From the NCBI GenBank assembly GCA_050014095.1, contig JBEKDZ010000004.1, forward strand, positions 291,774 to 355,773: a DNA stretch of 64,000 nucleotides, given 5' to 3'. The DNA is from RBG-13-51-18 sp050014095 (GTDB lineage Bacteria; Chloroflexota; Dehalococcoidia; Dehalococcoidales; RBG-16-60-22). Below, piece by piece: positions 1 through 8,983 of this stretch (position 1 is its first letter; each line of letters starts with the position of its first letter). The position numbers were made by a program, and so were the translations under genes. Under the pieces are notes generated by a model. That model saw only the letters and a list, made by a program, of their open reading frames with translations, did no database searches and was not told where the DNA came from.

Positions 1-1
1 A

Positions 2-805
2 GACCCCAGCACCTTCCGCTTTACGGATTATATCGTTATGGAGTCCACCTATGGCGACCGCAAGCACGAGGGCACCGAGGTAATCGGCGAAGAGCTGGCG
101 GAAATCGTCAAAAGCACTTTCGCCGCCGGCGGCAATATCATCGTTCCCAGTTTCGCCCTGCAACGCGCCCAGGATATACTCTACTACCTCAATATTCTAC
201 TGTTGGAAAAACGCATACCCGTGTTGGACGTCTACCTCGATAGTCCGATGGCGATAAAAATCACCGAGGTATATAAACGTCACGCCGAGCTATTGGACCA
301 GGATATGAGAGAGTTGATACGCGAGCACCGCTCCCCTTTCGATTTCCCCGGACTTAAAATGGTAGAAACAGTGGAAGAATCTAAAGCCCTGAACTCTATC
401 AAAGGCACTATCATGATTATCGCCGGAGCCGGCATGTGCAACGGCGGCCGCATTAAACACCACCTTGTCCAAAATATCTCCCGCCCGGAGTGTACTGTAT
501 TATTCGTCGGCTATCAGGCGGTAGGCACGCTGGGCAGGCAAATACTGGATGGCGCTAAAAGCGTTAGAATCCACGGCCAGCAATATCCCGTCCGCGCCCG
601 GATTGCCCAGATTCAGGGGTTTTCCGCCCACGCGGATAGAGACGACCTGATGAAATGGCTTTCCAAATTATCAGTAAAGCCGAAGCATATTTTTATTACC
701 CATGGAGAAATCGAAGCCGCGGAGGAGTTTAGTGAATTTTTAAGAAAAAATACCGGTTACGAGAACTCGGTGCCGAAATACGGCGCCACTGTCAAACTGG
801 AATGA
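2..805 (+). CDS. MBL-fold/beta-CASP RNA-processing exonuclease, C-terminal part (5' end outside window)
   Basis: The reading frame is open from the first bases of the window, so the start and the N-terminal metallo-beta-lactamase half (including the HxHxDH metal motif) lie upstream. The visible 268 codons begin with DYIVMESTYGDRKH, a beta-CASP family signature. They continue with a beta-CASP cap (VPSFALQRAQ, SPMA, GAGMCNGGRIKHH) and the C-terminal GFSAHADRDDL and THGE motifs that supply late metal-binding histidines. Family members are zinc-dependent nucleases acting on RNA, usually about 450 residues long. The frame ends 32 bases before the LOG-family gene on the same strand, so the two may be co-transcribed. 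The family is clear; the exact substrate is not. Confidence 0.88.
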   Translation, partial: DPSTFRFTDYIVMESTYGDRKHEGTEVIGEELAEIVKSTFAAGGNIIVPSFALQRAQDILYYLNILLLEKRIPVLDVYLDSPMAIKITEVYKRHAELLDQDMRELIREHRSPFDFPGLKMVETVEESKALNSIKGTIMIIAGAGMCNGGRIKHHLVQNISRPECTVLFVGYQAVGTLGRQILDGAKSVRIHGQQYPVRARIAQIQGFSAHADRDDLMKWLSKLSVKPKHIFITHGEIEAAEEFSEFLRKNTGYENSVPKYGATVKLE

Positions 806-837
806 AAGCTAGTGGAAATACCTCTTAAGGAGGGATA

Positions 838-1518
838 ATGAACAACGAATATGAAATCAACCAAATGGTCAAGGAAGACTCGTGGCGCATGTTCCGTATC
901 ATAGGAGAATTCGTTGAAGGCTTCGATAGTCTGGCCAGCATTGTGCCGGCGGTGACGATATACGGCTCTGCACGCACCAAACCGGACAACAAAGTGTATA
1001 CGCAGGCTGAAGAGATAGCCGCCTTGTTGGGCAAAGCCGGCTTTAACATTATGACCGGCGGGGGCCCCGGCGTCATGGAGGCCGCCAATATGGGGGCGCG
1101 CAAGGCAGGTGTTAAATCCGTCGGGCTTAATATCCAGCTACCGGTAGAACAAGCGTGTAACGTTTATGCGGATAAAACTATTACCTTCCATCACTTCTTC
1201 GTCCGCAAGGTTATGCTGGTAAAATACGCCACCGCTTTCATCATCATGCCGGGAGGTCTGGGCACTATGGACGAGCTTACCGAGGTGCTCAATCTCATCC
1301 AGACGCATAAGATTATGCCCTTCCCGGTAATATTGTTCTCCAGCGAATATTGGGGCGGTTTTCTGGACTGGCTGAAAAATACGGTGTTGGCACAAGGTAA
1401 TATTTCTGAAGAGGACTTCGAGCTGTTAAGGGTGTTCGATTCGCCTGCGGAAGTCGCCGGCGCGGTAGTAAATTGGTATACCAGGCAGGAACTTACAGGA
1501 CGGAAGGCTTTGCAGTAA
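838..1518 (+). CDS. LOG-family (TIGR00730-type) Rossmann-fold protein, possible nucleotide phosphoribohydrolase
   Basis: The 226-residue product carries both family signatures: GGGPGVMEAAN at residues 74-84 and PGGLGTMDE at 138-146. Characterised relatives (LOG, YgdH/PpnN) cleave the N-glycosidic bond of nucleoside monophosphates, including cytokinin-type ones. The first motif binds the phosphate and the Glu of the second is catalytic. The start is fixed by an AAGGAGG ribosome binding site a few bases before the ATG. It lies just downstream of the beta-CASP gene on the same strand and convergent with recN. The function is inferred from family only. Confidence 0.88.
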   Translation: MNNEYEINQMVKEDSWRMFRIIGEFVEGFDSLASIVPAVTIYGSARTKPDNKVYTQAEEIAALLGKAGFNIMTGGGPGVMEAANMGARKAGVKSVGLNIQLPVEQACNVYADKTITFHHFFVRKVMLVKYATAFIIMPGGLGTMDELTEVLNLIQTHKIMPFPVILFSSEYWGGFLDWLKNTVLAQGNISEEDFELLRVFDSPAEVAGAVVNWYTRQELTGRKALQ

Positions 1519-1568
1519 CTAGCTATCCTCTATCAATATTAGAATTGAGTAATCTAAGACTGTACGTC

Positions 1569-3323
1569 CTAGTCTTTTTTCGCGTCCTTTTTCCATGCCT
1601 CCGCCCTGGCAATAAGCTCACGGGCGGCTTGCAGGGCGCTTTCCGAATACTGCTGTCCCCCGAGCATCATCGCCAGCTCTTTTTCCCGTGCCTCCCCCTG
1701 GAGGGGCTCGATGGTGCTGACCGTACGGTCGCGGGCGGTTTGTTTGCTAACGCGGTACTGGGCATCGGCGAAGGCAGCAATCTGCGGTAAATGCGTCACG
1801 CAAATTACCTGGTGGTGTTGCGCTAGTTTCCACAGCTTACGACCAACGACCTCACCACTACGTCCCCCGATGCCGATGTCGATTTCATCGAAGATGAGCA
1901 CCGGAATCGTGTCGGCTTCCGCCAGGGCGCTTTTCAACGCCAGCATGAAGCGCGAAATCTCACCGGTGGAGGCGATTTTATCGAGCGCTTTGGCCGGCTC
2001 GCCCGGATTGGTCGATGCCAGGAAAGCGACGTCGTCCACGCCATTATTGTTGAATTTGTAATATTTGCCATCGGGTAAAGGAATGCCTTCCGGCGAGGGC
2101 TCCTGCGTTATCGATACAATGAATTCTACCCGACCCATGCTTAGCTCGGCGAGCTCTTTCTTCACCGCCGCGGCAATCTTTTGCGCCGCCTTGGTCCTAT
2201 CCTGCGAAAGTTTGGAGGCTAAAGCGCCCATTTCTTTTTTCAGCTGCTCGCGCTGTTTTTCCAGCTCTTCACGCCGCTCGGTTGAGGATATCAGCCCCGT
2301 TAATTCCTTTTCGGCTTTGGCGAGGTAAGCTAACACCTCGCTGATAGAACTTCCGTATTTCCTTTTCAAGCTCTTTAACAGTTCGAGTCGGTTCTGTACC
2401 TCTTCGAGCCTTTGCGGGTCGAAGTTGAGGTTATCGCCGTAAGCGTGGATTTCCCGCGCCAGCTCTTCGAGCGAGTTAATGATTCCCTCCAGATTAGTCA
2501 TTTTGGGCTGTAGCGACGAATCGGTATCGACTATCTGCTTCATCAGCGGGAGGGTTTCATTGACCTTATCCAGAGCCGAGGCGGCGGCCATGGCGCTGTC
2601 TTCGCCGTAGATAATGCGGTAGATTTCTAAAGACGCCGCTTTAAGCTTTTCCGCCGATGTTAAAATAGTCAGTTCCTTCTGCAGCGTTTCCTCTTCGCCT
2701 TCCTGCAGCTCGGTTTTTTTTATTTCATCAACCTGGAAATTGAGCAGCTCGATATGCCGCGCCAGCTCCTGCTCATCGCGGGATAGCGACCGGATTTCCT
2801 TTTCCATCTGGTGCAGCATGGTGGTTGCTTCAGAGAAAACGCGCCGCTTTTCCTGTGTATGGGCGTAAGCGTCCAGGTAGTCCAGGTGGTGGCTTCTATT
2901 CAGCAGGGAGAGGTGCTCACTCTGGCCATGAATATCGACCATCGCCGCGCCGATATCCTTCAGTAACGCCCTTGATACCGCCTGCCGGTTTACCCGCGGC
3001 GTGGTGCGACCCTGCCGCTTAATCTCGCAGGTAAGGAGAACCGTACCGTCGCTGGAATCGAGTCCCTTTTCTGCCAGTAAAGCTTGCAGGGTTTGATTCT
3101 GCTCACCATCATCTTGGTGGAAAATTCCTTCGACCCGGGCTTCAGCGGCGCCGTGACGGATATCTTCCTCCTGCGCTTGGCCGGATAGCAGCGCTTCGAC
3201 GGCGTCCACCACGAGCGACTTGCCGGCGCCGGTCTCGCCGGTGATAACGTTCATGCCGGCGGACGGCTTCCAGTTTATCTCTTCGATGATGCCGAAGTCT
3301 TTTACCGATAGTTCGTCCAGCAT
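1569..3323 (-). CDS. recN: DNA repair protein RecN
   Basis: This 584-residue SMC-like ATPase takes part in double-strand break repair. The Walker A motif GETGAGKS is at residues 29-36 near the N-terminus. The middle is charged and coiled-coil-like (about residues 150-380). The C-terminal part has the Walker B motif FDEIDIGIGG near residues 478-487, followed by VTHLPQIAAFAD, which is diagnostic for RecN. The length is normal to slightly long for the family. The ATG lies three bases after the stop codon of the DUF72 gene, so translation is probably coupled. I see no convincing SOS box upstream of the pair. Confidence 0.95.
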   Translation of the reverse strand: MLDELSVKDFGIIEEINWKPSAGMNVITGETGAGKSLVVDAVEALLSGQAQEEDIRHGAAEARVEGIFHQDDGEQNQTLQALLAEKGLDSSDGTVLLTCEIKRQGRTTPRVNRQAVSRALLKDIGAAMVDIHGQSEHLSLLNRSHHLDYLDAYAHTQEKRRVFSEATTMLHQMEKEIRSLSRDEQELARHIELLNFQVDEIKKTELQEGEEETLQKELTILTSAEKLKAASLEIYRIIYGEDSAMAAASALDKVNETLPLMKQIVDTDSSLQPKMTNLEGIINSLEELAREIHAYGDNLNFDPQRLEEVQNRLELLKSLKRKYGSSISEVLAYLAKAEKELTGLISSTERREELEKQREQLKKEMGALASKLSQDRTKAAQKIAAAVKKELAELSMGRVEFIVSITQEPSPEGIPLPDGKYYKFNNNGVDDVAFLASTNPGEPAKALDKIASTGEISRFMLALKSALAEADTIPVLIFDEIDIGIGGRSGEVVGRKLWKLAQHHQVICVTHLPQIAAFADAQYRVSKQTARDRTVSTIEPLQGEAREKELAMMLGGQQYSESALQAARELIARAEAWKKDAKKD

Positions 3324-3326
3324 GAC

Positions 3327-4223
3327 CTAGCGGTCTCCCTTTTTACTTTCAGTATCGCTTGTATCCTTGATTATTTCAAGGTTGAGGGGTAGCTGCTCAA
3401 ACGGCATTTTCAGCGCTTTTTTCAAATCGTTGGCATTGCGCGGTGCGTAGGCCTGCCAGTGGTTATTGAAGAAAGCGAAGAGCAATTTCACCTTTTCCGC
3501 GGCGACTTTGACCCTTGCCGCCAGCTCATTGATTTCTTCCGCAGAGTAAAGATATTTGTAGCGCGTTTCCGCATCCCCTGTCCACCAGTCTTTAGCGTTC
3601 CGGCCGTGAAAGCGGAAATAGGCGATATCGGCCGTTACGGGCGTCTCTACGGCAACCGACGTGCTGAACTTAGGCTCATCAATCTGCACCCAAGCCATGT
3701 TGTTTTCCTTAAGAAAGCCGGCGGTGCTGGCATCATCGCTCCAGGAGCGGTGCCTTAGCTCGACCGCTATTTTATATTCGCCAAAGGCTTTAGCGATAGC
3801 CCCGAGCCTCTGCCTTCCGTAGGCGTCGTTTTTAAAGCTGGGGGGAAACTGCGTCAGCAACGCCCCGAGTTTGTTGGCTTTAGCCAGCGGTTCGAGGCAC
3901 TTTTTAAAAAGGTCGACATCGCTCTGGGCGATAACCGCCGCCTCGCCGGTGGCTGCCTGGTACATTTTGGGGTGGGTGAACTTTTGCCAGAGCTTGACGG
4001 CGAAAAGGAATCCTTTTGGTACACGCTTTACCCAGTTATAAACATAGCCGGGGTTGGGGGGACGGTAGAAAGAGGAGTTAAGCTCGACGGTGTTGAAGAA
4101 CTGACTATAATACTCCAGCTCGTTGATTTTGCCCGGGGGATAGAAAAAGCCCTGCCAGGTGCCCTCACCTTTAGGGTAAGACCAGCCGGATGTGCCGATA
4201 TAGATAGTTGCTTCCGAGGACAT
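3327..4223 (-). CDS. DUF72 domain protein
   Basis: The 298-residue protein has the DUF72 hallmarks: an N-terminal YIGTSGWSYP, then the FFNTVELNSSFYRPP segment, a central LTQFPPSF, and a C-terminal LFAFFNNHWQAYAP. The fold is a TIM-like barrel and the biochemical activity is unknown (older names such as YecE). It is the first gene of a two-gene unit with recN. Its stop codon is only three bases from the recN start. The association suggests a stress or DNA-repair context but is not evidence of function. Confidence 0.88.
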   Translation of the reverse strand: MSSEATIYIGTSGWSYPKGEGTWQGFFYPPGKINELEYYSQFFNTVELNSSFYRPPNPGYVYNWVKRVPKGFLFAVKLWQKFTHPKMYQAATGEAAVIAQSDVDLFKKCLEPLAKANKLGALLTQFPPSFKNDAYGRQRLGAIAKAFGEYKIAVELRHRSWSDDASTAGFLKENNMAWVQIDEPKFSTSVAVETPVTADIAYFRFHGRNAKDWWTGDAETRYKYLYSAEEINELAARVKVAAEKVKLLFAFFNNHWQAYAPRNANDLKKALKMPFEQLPLNLEIIKDTSDTESKKGDR

Positions 4224-4321
4224 AACAGTATCCTTTGAGGTAATTATACGAGAAGAACCGAAAAGTTAAAAGTTAAAACTCAAAGTTTTGAGATAATATC
4301 TGGGTACTTATAAAATATATT

Positions 4322-4434
4322 TCCTCTCCCCTTGTGGGAGAGGATTTAGGTGAGGGGGATATGGGATATAAGATTAAAACTTTGTTTTCACCCTCACCCT
4401 GCCCTCTCCCATCAAGGGAGAGGGTTTTTTAGGG
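4322..4434. repeat. Short palindromic repeat of the CCTCTCCC/GGGAGAGG family
   Basis: This interval of about 113 bases has two hairpins at its ends (cctctcccc...gggagagg and ccctctccc...gggagaggg). Their flanks, taggtgaggg and caccctcaccct, are themselves inverted, so the whole unit can fold into a long imperfect palindrome. Related sequence recurs near 20541, 30749 and 46303. It encodes nothing and behaves like a REP or MITE-type dispersed element. Confidence 0.75.
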
Positions 4435-4443
4435 AAGAAAAGG

Positions 4444-4467
4444 AAGAGGGGGCTTCCGCCCCCTCTT
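4444..4467 (-). terminator. Terminator downstream of the NrfD-like gene
   Basis: A perfect 10-bp stem (AAGAGGGGGC with GCCCCCTCTT) closes a four-base loop just after the NrfD-like gene. In the minus-strand direction it is followed by a pyrimidine-rich CCTTTTCTT tract, so termination is likely but the U-tract is imperfect. Confidence 0.6.
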
Positions 4468-4493
4468 AAAGTGTTTTTACTTTACTTTCTAAG

Positions 4494-5375
4494 TTATTCC
4501 GCCGGCAGTAGCGGCGCGTAAACGCCGGCTTTCAGAATGGCAAATCTTAAAGCCAGACCACCGATAATTTCACACACGACGGCGGTAATCAGGAGTCCGG
4601 ATGCCGCCTCGCCGGTAAAGTAGGTGGTTACGGAAATTACGACCGGCACGGCGATGCCGAACAGGAAGACGCCTATCCAGAAAAGCGGCGCCAGCGCCCC
4701 GCCGATGAGCCTCACTACCGCATCCTTGGCGGCGGTGCTGCTATAGGTGGCGTTCCAGAGGTACACGCCGACGATAACGGCGAAAGCAATCAGCACCACA
4801 CGGATGATATTTTCCAGTGTGGCAATCTGGGAGCTGTCCTGGCCAATCATCACCGCCAGGAGAATCGCCAGACCGCCGCTGATACCGCAGGTGACGAAGA
4901 GAATCGGCACAATGGCGGAGTTCCACACCTTAATCGCGTTAACATAGCTGACCGCGAAGCCGGTATAGATGGACTGGGCGAAGGCGAAGATGCCGGCAAC
5001 AACTTTAAGCGCGTTGATGGCGGTGGTCGCCTGAGGCACCCATTGGGAAAGTATAAGTTGTAGCGTCGTAAAGCCTAGAAACAGCATGATGAAGATGAAG
5101 CCGCGGGCAATCCAGGATGTCTTGGGTTTCATGAACATCCGCCAGAAGCGTACGGGGTGGGTGAGGTGTATCATGTAAGATACGCCCATGCAGCCCGCCA
5201 GCAGCCAGGCGATGAACATACCCAGCAGGTTATCGAAGTAAGCCGCTGCCAGGTATAAGCCGCCGCTGATGCCTCCCAGGAAGAAGGCGAAAGCGATAAA
5301 GTTACCTCTTCCGTCTATCCAGTCTTTCTGTTGCTGGTATTTGACCATGAATTCAAACGGTTTTATATTACTCAT
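4494..5375 (-). CDS. NrfD/PsrC-like membrane subunit of a molybdenum oxidoreductase complex
   Basis: The 293-residue hydrophobic protein has about eight predicted membrane segments and the family's ISGGLYLAAAY segment near the start and a later HPVRFWRMFM segment. NrfD-type subunits anchor FeS/molybdopterin modules and exchange electrons with quinones. I chose the ATG at 5375 (MSNIKPFEF) because GGGAGG lies about 8 bases upstream. A longer frame opening at 5435 would overlap the FeS gene. It is the last gene of the molybdopterin-FeS-NrfD set and is followed by a strong hairpin. Whether the partners face the cytoplasm is inferred from the missing Tat signal on the large subunit. Confidence 0.85.
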   Translation of the reverse strand: MSNIKPFEFMVKYQQQKDWIDGRGNFIAFAFFLGGISGGLYLAAAYFDNLLGMFIAWLLAGCMGVSYMIHLTHPVRFWRMFMKPKTSWIARGFIFIMLFLGFTTLQLILSQWVPQATTAINALKVVAGIFAFAQSIYTGFAVSYVNAIKVWNSAIVPILFVTCGISGGLAILLAVMIGQDSSQIATLENIIRVVLIAFAVIVGVYLWNATYSSTAAKDAVVRLIGGALAPLFWIGVFLFGIAVPVVISVTTYFTGEAASGLLITAVVCEIIGGLALRFAILKAGVYAPLLPAE

Positions 5376-5400
5376 TTCTCTATGCCTCCCTTCTTCTTGT

Positions 5401-6048
5401 TTAGTCGATAAAGGAGATAGACGGCTGCGTGTCAAATTCGGGATGGAACGCGTGGCCGTGCTTTTCCTTGATTACCCGGTTAATTTCGCTGTTCGGGTCG
5501 TCGAGGTCGCCGAAGTGTATCGCCTTGGTCGGGCAGACGATGACACAGGCGGGCGTAGCATCACGGTCGACGCCGGGGGTCAGCCCCGCCGCTATGCCGG
5601 AGTCTATCCGCTCTTTACAGAAAACGCACTTCTGCACCACACCGGGTGTATGCGGGTATAACAGTTTGCCGATTTTCTCGTGCTCGGTCAGTTCCTGCCC
5701 CGGGAAGTATTGTGAATCCGCATCATCGTACATCTGCCGCGCCTGATAGGGGCAGGCGACCATACAGTAACGGCAGCCCACGCACTTGGTATCGTCTACC
5801 CAGACGATGCCGTCTTCACGCTGCTGGGTGGCGCCGGTGGGGCAGACTTTAACGCATTTGGGCTCGGCGCAGTGATTGCAGCGAATCGAATATATCAGCT
5901 TGGTTACCTGGGGATATTTCCCCTGCTCCCCAATAAGCACCCGGTTCCAGAAAATTTTGGGCGGTAGGAAGTGCTCGGCTTTACAGGCTAAAACGCAGGC
6001 GTTGCAGCCGATGCATCTTTTAAGCTCTATTGCCATTCCCCATCTCAT
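5401..6048 (-). CDS. Four-cluster 4Fe-4S electron-transfer subunit (DmsB/PsrB/PadC type)
   Basis: The 215-residue protein has sixteen cysteines arranged for four [4Fe-4S] clusters: C12/15/18/22, C57/60/65/69, C89/92/95/99 and C141/144/168/172. This is the DmsB/HybA pattern that wires a molybdopterin subunit to a membrane subunit. The ATG overlaps the TGA stop of the molybdopterin gene (ATGA), showing translational coupling. GGAGG lies about 8 bases before it. A second in-frame ATG four codons later (MAIELKRC) is an alternative. It is followed 25 bases later by the NrfD-like gene. Confidence 0.92.
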   Translation of the reverse strand: MRWGMAIELKRCIGCNACVLACKAEHFLPPKIFWNRVLIGEQGKYPQVTKLIYSIRCNHCAEPKCVKVCPTGATQQREDGIVWVDDTKCVGCRYCMVACPYQARQMYDDADSQYFPGQELTEHEKIGKLLYPHTPGVVQKCVFCKERIDSGIAAGLTPGVDRDATPACVIVCPTKAIHFGDLDDPNSEINRVIKEKHGHAFHPEFDTQPSISFID

Positions 6049-8813
6049 AGTTTTGGACCTCCTACTCCATCGAATTCGATTCTATGGTCGATTTTATAGA
6101 CTTTGACCATGGTGGCGGTTTCCTGGCTCCAGCACACCGGGCAAGCGTGTTTGGCATCGGACTCCAGCAGGATGTTGAAGTTGGTGCCCTTGCCGTAAGC
6201 TATCGGCGCGCCTTTTGCCCAGGCTCCCGAGCAGGCGGAAATCGATATGGTCCTGGGGTGCTGCCCCTGCATCGTCTTTAGAGTTCCGGTGGTCTTGCGT
6301 CCGTAGGACGATTCCAAGCAGATGAGGTCGCCGTCTTTTAAGCCTTTTTTCTTGGCGGTATCCGCGTTCATGGTGATGTTATAGGTATAGGGGTTCATCT
6401 GGCTGACCTCGTCCAGCCACGGCATTTCCATCGTGTACGTGCCGTTATGCAGGATATCGCGGTAAGAGAAACTATACAGGTCGAATTCTTTAGTTTCTTC
6501 TCTGGCTACCTGCGCCGGGAAGTAGCTGATAAGCGGGGTGAATTGTTCCCACTCCAGCTCCATACCGGTGGTCTTGGCGTTTTTCATGATTTCTTCTTTT
6601 AGCTCGGCGATGTGCTCCATGTAGATGGGAATACGCACATCAACGTACCATCTCCAGTAGGCTTCTTTGACCTTCTTGTCCCAATGGATGGTGCCCTCTT
6701 TGGAGATGTATTTCAGGCCGTGCTTTTCGCCGAAGTAGAACTTGAAAGCGCGGTCCATCATCTCGTGATAGGTGATTTTTTCTTCGGGTTTTATGAGAAC
6801 AGTCACTTTGCTTGGGTCAATCATCTTGACGTCCCTGACAGAGGCGATATCGCCGCTGATGAGCGCCTCGCCGCCGAAGCTGGAGAAGTAGACGTTATAG
6901 TAGGCGTTCATCTCGGCTCTCATGCCGAGCCGGTCAGCGATTTCCCAGAGGGCTTCAACTTTGTTCTTCCGCTCGAACGCGGGCTGAACCACCGGCTGGC
7001 GGATGGGGAAATCCCAGCCTTCCATGCCGATGGGGTAGTTGAAGAAGGGACCATGGGAAGAGAAGAGGCAGTAGGTTTCCAGCGGATGGCAGTCCGGCAG
7101 GACGATATCCGCGAAACCTTCGCAGAACTCGTTGGGCAGAATGTTGAAGGAGACGATGAACGGTATCCGCTTGAAGAAGTCCTCGGCGATTTCGCGGTTC
7201 TGGGTGCTGCGCACCATGTTGGCGCCGAAAATCATCGCCATTTCTATCTCGTAAGGTCTGCCCAGGTTGTCCCAGTATTTCTGAAAGTCCGAGGTGACCG
7301 GGTGGGGGGAAAACGAGGCCGTCGGCACCAGCTCTTTCATCAGGACAGTATCGGGTACTTTTGATTCCTCTACCGGCCAGGGCTTATGTTCCATAAAAGT
7401 CCCCGCCGTCAACATGCCGTCGCGGCAGGGATAGGGTATAACCTTAAAGCGTCCCGTTTCCGGATAGCCGCCGACGTAAGCCGGCCAGCCGAGTGTGCCG
7501 CCGGGCACGTCCATCGCGCCCACGATAGCGTTGAGCAGGCACATGGCGCAGTAGCTCTGGGCGGAGTTGGTGTGTCCCTGACCGCCGCGGAACATGATAG
7601 CTGCAACCGGGCGGAGGGGCAGCTTTTCGCCTTCGATTTCGATGGTAGCGCCGACCATTGCCGCATCGGCCCATTCTTTAGCGATGCGTCGCACCGTCGC
7701 CGCCGGAACCGTGCTTTCTTTTTCGGCGTATTCCGGTGTGTATTGCTTAACATGGTCCTTCACCAGCTGGAAGGACGGATGGCACTTAACGCCTTGAGCG
7801 GTATATTCACCCAGTATAGCGAAGTCCTTGATAGTCGGGTCGTTAAAGACCTTAGCTTTCTTATCCACCGGGTCCCAGATTAAAGGCTTGTTAGTTTTCT
7901 TATCGCGGACATATCTCATGTCTTTACCGATAAGATAAGGTCCGTTGGTCTTTTTCTTGATAAAGTCGGCGTCGTAAACATTTAGCTCGTTGAGGATGAT
8001 GTTGGTCATCGCCAGGGCGACGATAGCATCGGTGCCAGGCAGAATGGGCACCCACTCGGTCGCTTTGCCGCCGCCGAAGTTGCAGATGGGGTCGAAAACG
8101 ACGTTTTTCAAGCCCCGGGAGCGCGCGTCTGCCGAGAGCCTCATGTTGAAGCCCATGGAGTGCCCGGAGCCGGTGCCTTTGTTGGAGCCCATCTGGATGA
8201 CGTAGTTGCAGTACTTCCAGTCCGGTACGATTGACCACGAGGCATGGTATAAACCGGCGCCCATATGCGAGCCACTGCCGCAGTGTAAACCAGCCCCGCC
8301 GACATACCAGTTCTTGGTGCCGAATACCGCCCCGAAGACGCCGAAGCCCAGGGGCAGGTCAGGTCCGCTGCCGGCTGAAGGCGTGCCGCCGTGGAGTAGT
8401 TTGTTAGGATTCTCGGCGCGGATTTTCTTAAGCTTGGCGGCAATCTCATCGAGCGCTTCGTCCCAGGAAATCCGCTTCCATTGCGGGTCCTCGAAGAGTC
8501 CTTTCTTGGGATTAGTCCGCCTCATCGGGTAGTTGAAGCGGTTAGGGTCGTAGAGGGCCTGTATCATGGCTTCGCCCTTGGCGCAGAGACCGCCGCGGGA
8601 ACCGAAGTCGTTATCCGGCTCGCCCTCAATCTTGACGATAACCCCGTTTACCCGGTGCGCGCGGATGGTGCAGGTGCCGTAGCATCCGCCGCACGTGGAT
8701 TTTACCCAGGTATCGTCCCAGATTTCCGGGTTACCCTTTACGGATAGACCTCTGACCGGTTTATTTTTAGCCGTTTTGCTTTTAACCGGCCGGTCTTTTG
8801 TTTTAATAACCAT
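6045..8813 (-). CDS. Molybdopterin-dependent oxidoreductase large subunit (DMSO reductase family, PadB-like candidate)
   Basis: This 922-residue catalytic subunit has a single N-terminal [4Fe-4S] motif, C41-x2-C44-x3-C48-x28-C77, followed by the KGEAMIQALYDPNRFNYP linker typical of the family. The rest reads as the usual four-domain bis-MGD enzyme with a C-terminal dinucleotide-binding barrel. The N-terminus is basic and lacks a twin-arginine signal, so the enzyme is probably cytoplasmic. Size, partners and neighbouring 2-oxoacid oxidoreductase resemble phenylacetyl-CoA:acceptor oxidoreductase (PadBCD). Acetylene-hydratase-like or other oxidoreductases of the family cannot be excluded, and I could not identify the Mo ligand residue. 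An AAGGAGGTG site precedes the ATG. Confidence 0.85.
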   Translation of the reverse strand: MVIKTKDRPVKSKTAKNKPVRGLSVKGNPEIWDDTWVKSTCGGCYGTCTIRAHRVNGVIVKIEGEPDNDFGSRGGLCAKGEAMIQALYDPNRFNYPMRRTNPKKGLFEDPQWKRISWDEALDEIAAKLKKIRAENPNKLLHGGTPSAGSGPDLPLGFGVFGAVFGTKNWYVGGAGLHCGSGSHMGAGLYHASWSIVPDWKYCNYVIQMGSNKGTGSGHSMGFNMRLSADARSRGLKNVVFDPICNFGGGKATEWVPILPGTDAIVALAMTNIILNELNVYDADFIKKKTNGPYLIGKDMRYVRDKKTNKPLIWDPVDKKAKVFNDPTIKDFAILGEYTAQGVKCHPSFQLVKDHVKQYTPEYAEKESTVPAATVRRIAKEWADAAMVGATIEIEGEKLPLRPVAAIMFRGGQGHTNSAQSYCAMCLLNAIVGAMDVPGGTLGWPAYVGGYPETGRFKVIPYPCRDGMLTAGTFMEHKPWPVEESKVPDTVLMKELVPTASFSPHPVTSDFQKYWDNLGRPYEIEMAMIFGANMVRSTQNREIAEDFFKRIPFIVSFNILPNEFCEGFADIVLPDCHPLETYCLFSSHGPFFNYPIGMEGWDFPIRQPVVQPAFERKNKVEALWEIADRLGMRAEMNAYYNVYFSSFGGEALISGDIASVRDVKMIDPSKVTVLIKPEEKITYHEMMDRAFKFYFGEKHGLKYISKEGTIHWDKKVKEAYWRWYVDVRIPIYMEHIAELKEEIMKNAKTTGMELEWEQFTPLISYFPAQVAREETKEFDLYSFSYRDILHNGTYTMEMPWLDEVSQMNPYTYNITMNADTAKKKGLKDGDLICLESSYGRKTTGTLKTMQGQHPRTISISACSGAWAKGAPIAYGKGTNFNILLESDAKHACPVCWSQETATMVKVYKIDHRIEFDGVGGPKL

Positions 8814-8880
8814 CTGTATTTCCCACCTCCTTATAGAATTTTCAAAAATACAGTTTTACCGATAGTCTTTTCATTTATAG

Positions 8881-8921
8881 ACCGGTTCGAAATCTGCAGA
8901 GACAGTATTTCCACCGGTTCG
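8881..8921. promoter_or_regulatory. Two direct copies of ACCGGTTCG upstream of the molybdopterin operon
   Basis: In the 170-base gap between the oxidoreductase beta gene and the molybdopterin gene, the 9-mer ACCGGTTCG occurs at 8881-8889 and 8913-8921. Each copy contains the palindrome ACCGGT. The 32-base spacing is close to three helical turns, as expected for a protein that binds one face of the DNA. This is a candidate operator only. Confidence 0.35.
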
Positions 8922-8983
8922 TAATATTCAAAGTCTTCTTAACTTGTTAGCCTCCTCCTGTTAAAAGAACTTTATATAGTCGC

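Noticed and set aside
6612..7364. 250-codon plus-strand frame opposite the molybdopterin gene
   Set aside because: It is antisense to a clear family gene, and its composition mirrors the opposite strand.
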